DNA of 23,387 nt from Polyangia bacterium (GTDB taxonomy: Bacteria; Myxococcota_A; Polyangia; Polyangiales; Polyangiaceae), in NCBI GenBank assembly GCA_030433055.1, contig JAUILJ010000015.1, positions 1-23,387 on the forward strand, written 5' to 3'. Positions 22,122 to 23,387 of this stretch are shown here, piece by piece. The number at the start of each line of letters is the position of its first letter. Positions within the stretch are counted from its first letter, which is position 1. The notes beneath the pieces are model-generated. The model searched no databases, was not told the DNA's origin, and was given only the letters and a program-made list of their open reading frames with translations. Both the position numbers and the translations under genes were made by a program.

Positions 22122-23318
22122 TCACCAGTACAGGCAGCCCAGCGGCAACGCCGACAAGGTGGGGACCAGCGCCGAGTAGTCGTCGAAGCGCGTGCAGCCA
22201 AAGCTCGAGTCGGTGAACTGGTACATCATGCGCCGTCCGTCTGCGACGCCAGCGCTCGCGAACGCCTCGGCGTCCGAGGCCGTGTTGCCGAAGGCGTAGA
22301 TCACCGGGAAGCCCTTGGCATAGGTCGCGTTGAGCTCACCCAGCTTGTAGCCCACAGCGGCGTTGCCGGTTGCTCCGGTCAACGTCGTCGTCGTGTGCAC
22401 GATGCCGGGCGGAAACCCATAGACCTCCAGGAACTCGCGGGTACGCCCCACCAGGAACTCCGGGCGAGCGGTGAGATAGAACGGCCGATAGCCACGCGCC
22501 GCGATGGCGCGCAACGCCTCGGGTGCACCGCTGTTGACGTTGGGCAGCGTGCCGGTGAGCAGCGCCGTGAACTCTTCGTTCTCTTTGGTGGTCAGGGTGC
22601 CATCGACGTCGGTGACGAACACCTGCTGCCCGTCGGGGAGCACCTCGATATAGAGGTCAGCGCTCGAGTGGTCCCCAGCGACGACCAGGTGTATGCGGTG
22701 CCGACCTCGGCCCAAGCGCTGGGCGGCAGGGATCTGGAAGTAGACACGACCGCCGCTGTCGTCGACCCCCTCCACTGGCGGGTGCATGCCATCCTGGGTG
22801 GTGATGGCAGTGCCAAGGAACTCCCAGTCGCCCTCGCTGGTACCCGCACAGTCACGCAGGAGCCAGATATCGACCTCCTCGTCTTTGAGGTCTTTGTCGG
22901 TGACTCCGTACGCCACCTTCCCGATCACCCACTGCTCATCTGATTCCGCAAGGAATAGATCGCGCCCCCTCAAGTTCGCGAAGCCGGTATTGACGATCAG
23001 CGGTGACGCCACCGAGTGTCGCCAGTCTCGCGTGGGCCCCGGATCGGGAGGGGGCGCTCCACACGTCGGAACGGCGGGACAGCTCTCAATCCCTCCGCTC
23101 CCACCCGTCTGCCCAACACCGCCCACGCCGGAGGTCCCCGCAACGCCCGCGCTGCCACCCGCGGGGTCGCCCCCGACCCCAGCCGCTCCAGCGGCCCCGC
23201 CCGCTGCTGCGCCTCCGGCACCACCGTTCGACTCGCCAGCATCCGCAGAGGCACCACTTCCGCAACCCACCAGCGCGACGAAGAGCAGCAGCGGCAACAG
23301 TCGGGTTAGGCTAAGCAT
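22122..23318 (-). CDS. Lipoprotein with LNS2/lipin-like HAD phosphatase domain
   Basis: 398 aa. A short signal (5-17) ends in ALVGC with lipidated Cys19; residues 20-78 are a Gly/Ala/Ser linker. An N-terminal beta-rich domain spans about 95-228, with YFQIPAAQRLGRGRHRIHLVV in its last strands. A HAD domain follows: VFVTDVDGTLTT (233-244) with Asp237 and Asp239, YLTARPEFLVGRTREFLE (281-298) as motif II, Lys325 in YKLGEL as motif III, and FGNTASDAEAF (343-353) as motif IV. This order and the YLTARP-x7-TREFL stretch are those of the LNS2 domain of lipins and PITP-like proteins, whose lipins dephosphorylate phosphatidate. All catalytic residues are present, so a surface or periplasmic phosphatase, perhaps on lipid head groups, is likely; the substrate is inferred. 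Confidence 0.85.
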   Translation of the reverse strand: MLSLTRLLPLLLFVALVGCGSGASADAGESNGGAGGAAAGGAAGAAGVGGDPAGGSAGVAGTSGVGGVGQTGGSGGIESCPAVPTCGAPPPDPGPTRDWRHSVASPLIVNTGFANLRGRDLFLAESDEQWVIGKVAYGVTDKDLKDEEVDIWLLRDCAGTSEGDWEFLGTAITTQDGMHPPVEGVDDSGGRVYFQIPAAQRLGRGRHRIHLVVAGDHSSADLYIEVLPDGQQVFVTDVDGTLTTKENEEFTALLTGTLPNVNSGAPEALRAIAARGYRPFYLTARPEFLVGRTREFLEVYGFPPGIVHTTTTLTGATGNAAVGYKLGELNATYAKGFPVIYAFGNTASDAEAFASAGVADGRRMMYQFTDSSFGCTRFDDYSALVPTLSALPLGCLYW

Positions 23319-23333
23319 CCACTCAGCTTAGCC
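23309..23333 (-). promoter_or_regulatory. Hairpin covering the start codon of the LNS2 lipoprotein gene
   Basis: On the mRNA strand GGCTAAGC-TGAGTGGAT-GCTTAGCC forms a perfect 8-bp stem with a 9-nt loop. The loop carries the only SD-like bases (GAGTGG) and the first two bases of the ATG; the third base enters the stem. It may limit translation, or be a protein-binding palindrome. Confidence 0.5.
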
Positions 23334-23387
23334 CCCAGAAACATCAGAAACACCGCCCAATTCACTCCCATGACACACAAAGCGCAC

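Overview
The window is GC-rich, densely coding DNA and looks like ordinary chromosome from a myxobacterium, probably of the Polyangia type. This is inferred from several cues. There are lipoproteins whose lipobox is followed by a Gly/Ser/Ala 'GGSGG' linker. There is a myxobacterial-style Ser/Thr kinase with HRDVSPHN in its catalytic loop and a single transmembrane helix. There is an AgmX/PglI C-terminal domain and a family of small exported proteins. I see no rRNA, tRNA, CRISPR array, insertion sequence, integrase or recognisable defence system.

Layout. 1-4043 is a same-strand block: a 5'-truncated, divergent GpsA-like dehydrogenase, an FGGY sugar/polyol kinase and a multi-pass HTTM-like membrane protein that starts one base after the kinase stop. 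4104-7086 holds three envelope lipoproteins: a thioredoxin-fold one, an unusual ExbD-like plus AgmX/PglI one on the minus strand, and a Pro/Ala-linker one divergent from it. 7231-8656 encodes a methyltransferase with a Lys-rich N-terminus and a VOC-fold protein. 8657-9915 is a long stretch without a convincing gene; it carries an inverted repeat and three unrelated short tandem-repeat arrays (15, 16 and about 21 bp) upstream of the Ser/Thr kinase gene (9916-11553). An SCP-X type thiolase follows.

The minus-strand pair 13046-13798 encodes an MIF-family tautomerase and a small STAS/SpoIIAA-like protein. 14027-16799 runs forward: a Cys-containing lipoprotein, a small exported protein, glutamyl-Q tRNA(Asp) synthetase, and an archaemetzincin-like zinc protease with a Tat-like signal whose start overlaps the synthetase stop by 4 bp. 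The minus-strand genes at 16813-19645 encode an envelope lipoprotein and a POT-family peptide transporter with a good intrinsic terminator. The right end holds a HAD-fold protein with an altered nucleophile motif, pyruvate kinase, and a convergent lipoprotein carrying an LNS2/lipin-like HAD domain.

How the genes work together. Central metabolism (pyruvate kinase, the GpsA-like enzyme, the FGGY kinase, the thiolase) is mixed with envelope functions; about half of the products carry a signal peptide, lipobox or membrane segments. No single multi-gene system stands out. The most unusual items are the ExbD-like/AgmX lipoprotein, the exported archaemetzincin with a shifted cysteine, the LNS2 lipoprotein with a hairpin over its start codon, the GpsA-like/FGGY pair, and the repeat-rich non-coding stretch.
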